DNA of 7,166 nt from JBBRLA01 sp038231615 (GTDB taxonomy: Bacteria > Myxococcota_A > Polyangia > Palsa-1104 > JAEUJZ01): the NCBI GenBank assembly GCA_038231615.1, contig JBBRLA010000452.1, positions 1 to 7,166 on the forward strand, given 5' to 3'. Below, one piece after another: positions 6,851-7,166 of this stretch. Positions within the stretch are counted from its first letter, which is position 1. Every line of letters begins with the position of its first letter. The notes below the pieces were generated by a model that saw nothing but the letters and a program-made list of their open reading frames with translations, had not been told where the DNA came from and searched no databases. The position numbers and the translations under genes were made by a program.

Positions 6851-7027
6851 CTGCACCAGGTGCTCTCCAGTCACCTGATGACGTTCCTGGACCAGGCCGA
6901 GCACCAGGGCCCGGCCTGCCCGATTTCGTCAAGAAGGAATTGCTGGCCTACCTGGACTGCGATCAGGTCACGCGGGCTGCGGTGGCGATCGCCGTTTTTC
7001 CGGCCTGGCCCTCGGGGGCTCGAAACC
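6851..7027 (+). pseudogene. IS91-like transposase, N-terminal remnant with a frameshift
   Basis: Plus-strand frame reads PLHQVLSSHLMTFLDQAEHQ (6848-6907), then, after a shift of frame near 6910, LPDFVKKELLAYLDC (6916-6960). This order of a V-L-x-x-H-L-x-x-F-L helix followed by LPxFVxxELxAYLxC is the usual N-terminus of IS91-type transposases, about residues 15-55. The expected zinc-finger continuation is not recognisable after 6960. The stretch 6961-7027 holds nothing else I can identify. It diverges from the C-terminal remnant on the other strand and is cut at its right side by the start of the IS21-like element. Confidence 0.6.
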
Positions 7028-7034
7028 TGATCAA

Positions 7035-7077
7035 CGACAATTACTTTTGCCGGTCAGCGACAACTAGAATTGCCGGT
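7035..7077 (+). repeat. Two imperfect 20-bp end repeats of the IS21-like element
   Basis: Copies at 7035-7054 and 7058-7077 match at 16 of 20 positions: both start CGACAA and end GCCGGT, and the differences lie in the centre. The repeat period is 23 bp, about two helical turns, suited to two transposase protomers binding the same face of the DNA. Confidence 0.65.
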
Positions 7078-7126
7078 TGGGGCCGTGCCGAATGCGCGTG
7101 CGAGGCTAGCGGGTCAAGGAGACCCG

Positions 7127-7166
7127 ATGGTCACAAACGTTCAGGTCGGTTTGCTGAGGCGAAAGC
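7127..7166 (+). CDS. istA: IS21-family transposase IstA, first 13 codons (partial)
   Basis: ATG at 7127 is preceded by AAGGAGA with good spacing (AAGGAG at 7116-7121, 5 nt to the ATG). The visible peptide is MVTNVQVGLLRRK, which closely resembles the N-terminus of many IS21-type IstA proteins, where it starts a helix-turn-helix. IstA is the DDE recombinase and needs the ATPase helper IstB, which would lie downstream. Thirteen residues are little evidence alone, but the end repeats upstream support the call. Confidence 0.6.
   Translation, partial: MVTNVQVGLLRRK

Larger units (their letters stand above)
7028..7166 (+). mobile_element. Left end of an IS21-like insertion sequence (partial)
   Basis: From about 7028 the sequence starts TGATCAACGACAATTAC and contains two imperfect repeats, followed by a 49-bp leader and a transposase start. 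IS21-family elements begin with TG and carry several short repeats at each end that bind the IstA transposase, which fits. The precise left boundary is an inference, since target duplication and the right end are outside the window. Confidence 0.6.

Noticed and set aside
7035..7077. Spaced repeats as the start of a CRISPR array
   Set aside because: Only two copies, a 3-bp gap instead of a spacer, and an IstA start follows; they fit insertion-sequence end repeats.

Overview
The window is a GC-rich bacterial defence and mobile-DNA region. Codon third positions are strongly G/C in every intact gene except the middle of hsdS. The IS91-like and IS21-like transposase pieces at the right end fit a high-GC proteobacterium, but nothing here fixes the species.

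Left and centre (1-4802) is a type I restriction-modification locus. The last codons of a probable hsdR (motor/endonuclease subunit) end at 100. hsdM (methyltransferase) runs 1240-2688 and overlaps hsdS (DNA-specificity subunit, 2685-4802) by 4 nt. Between hsdR and hsdM, on the opposite strand, sits a 351-aa ABC-type AAA ATPase gene with its own good promoter and ribosome binding site; its 3' end overlaps the hsdR 3' end by 32 nt. HsdS is unusually long (705 aa). After the normal two target-recognition domains and two helical spacers it carries a low-complexity linker and two related C-terminal modules of about 45 residues that look like winged helices. HsdM2S would methylate the target sequence and HsdR would join it to cut unmodified DNA. 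The role of the ATPase is not evident from sequence.

Centre-right (4803-6478) holds a small XRE/Cro-type regulator gene on the minus strand, readable only if one +1 frameshift is allowed. It is divergent from a second, unrelated ATPase gene (5258-6478). The 132-bp gap between them has a plausible promoter placing transcription almost at the ATG, A-tracts and a short dyad. The ATPase has no visible nuclease or other effector partner, so it is either an orphan or the remaining half of a module whose regulator is broken.

Right end (6479-7166) is transposon debris. The C-terminal part of an IS91-like transposase on the minus strand and the N-terminal part of one on the plus strand diverge from a junction near 6850, each with a frameshift. 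At about 7028 an IS21-like element begins: two imperfect 20-bp repeats with a 23-bp period, then a Shine-Dalgarno sequence and the first 13 codons of an IstA-like transposase cut off by the window edge.
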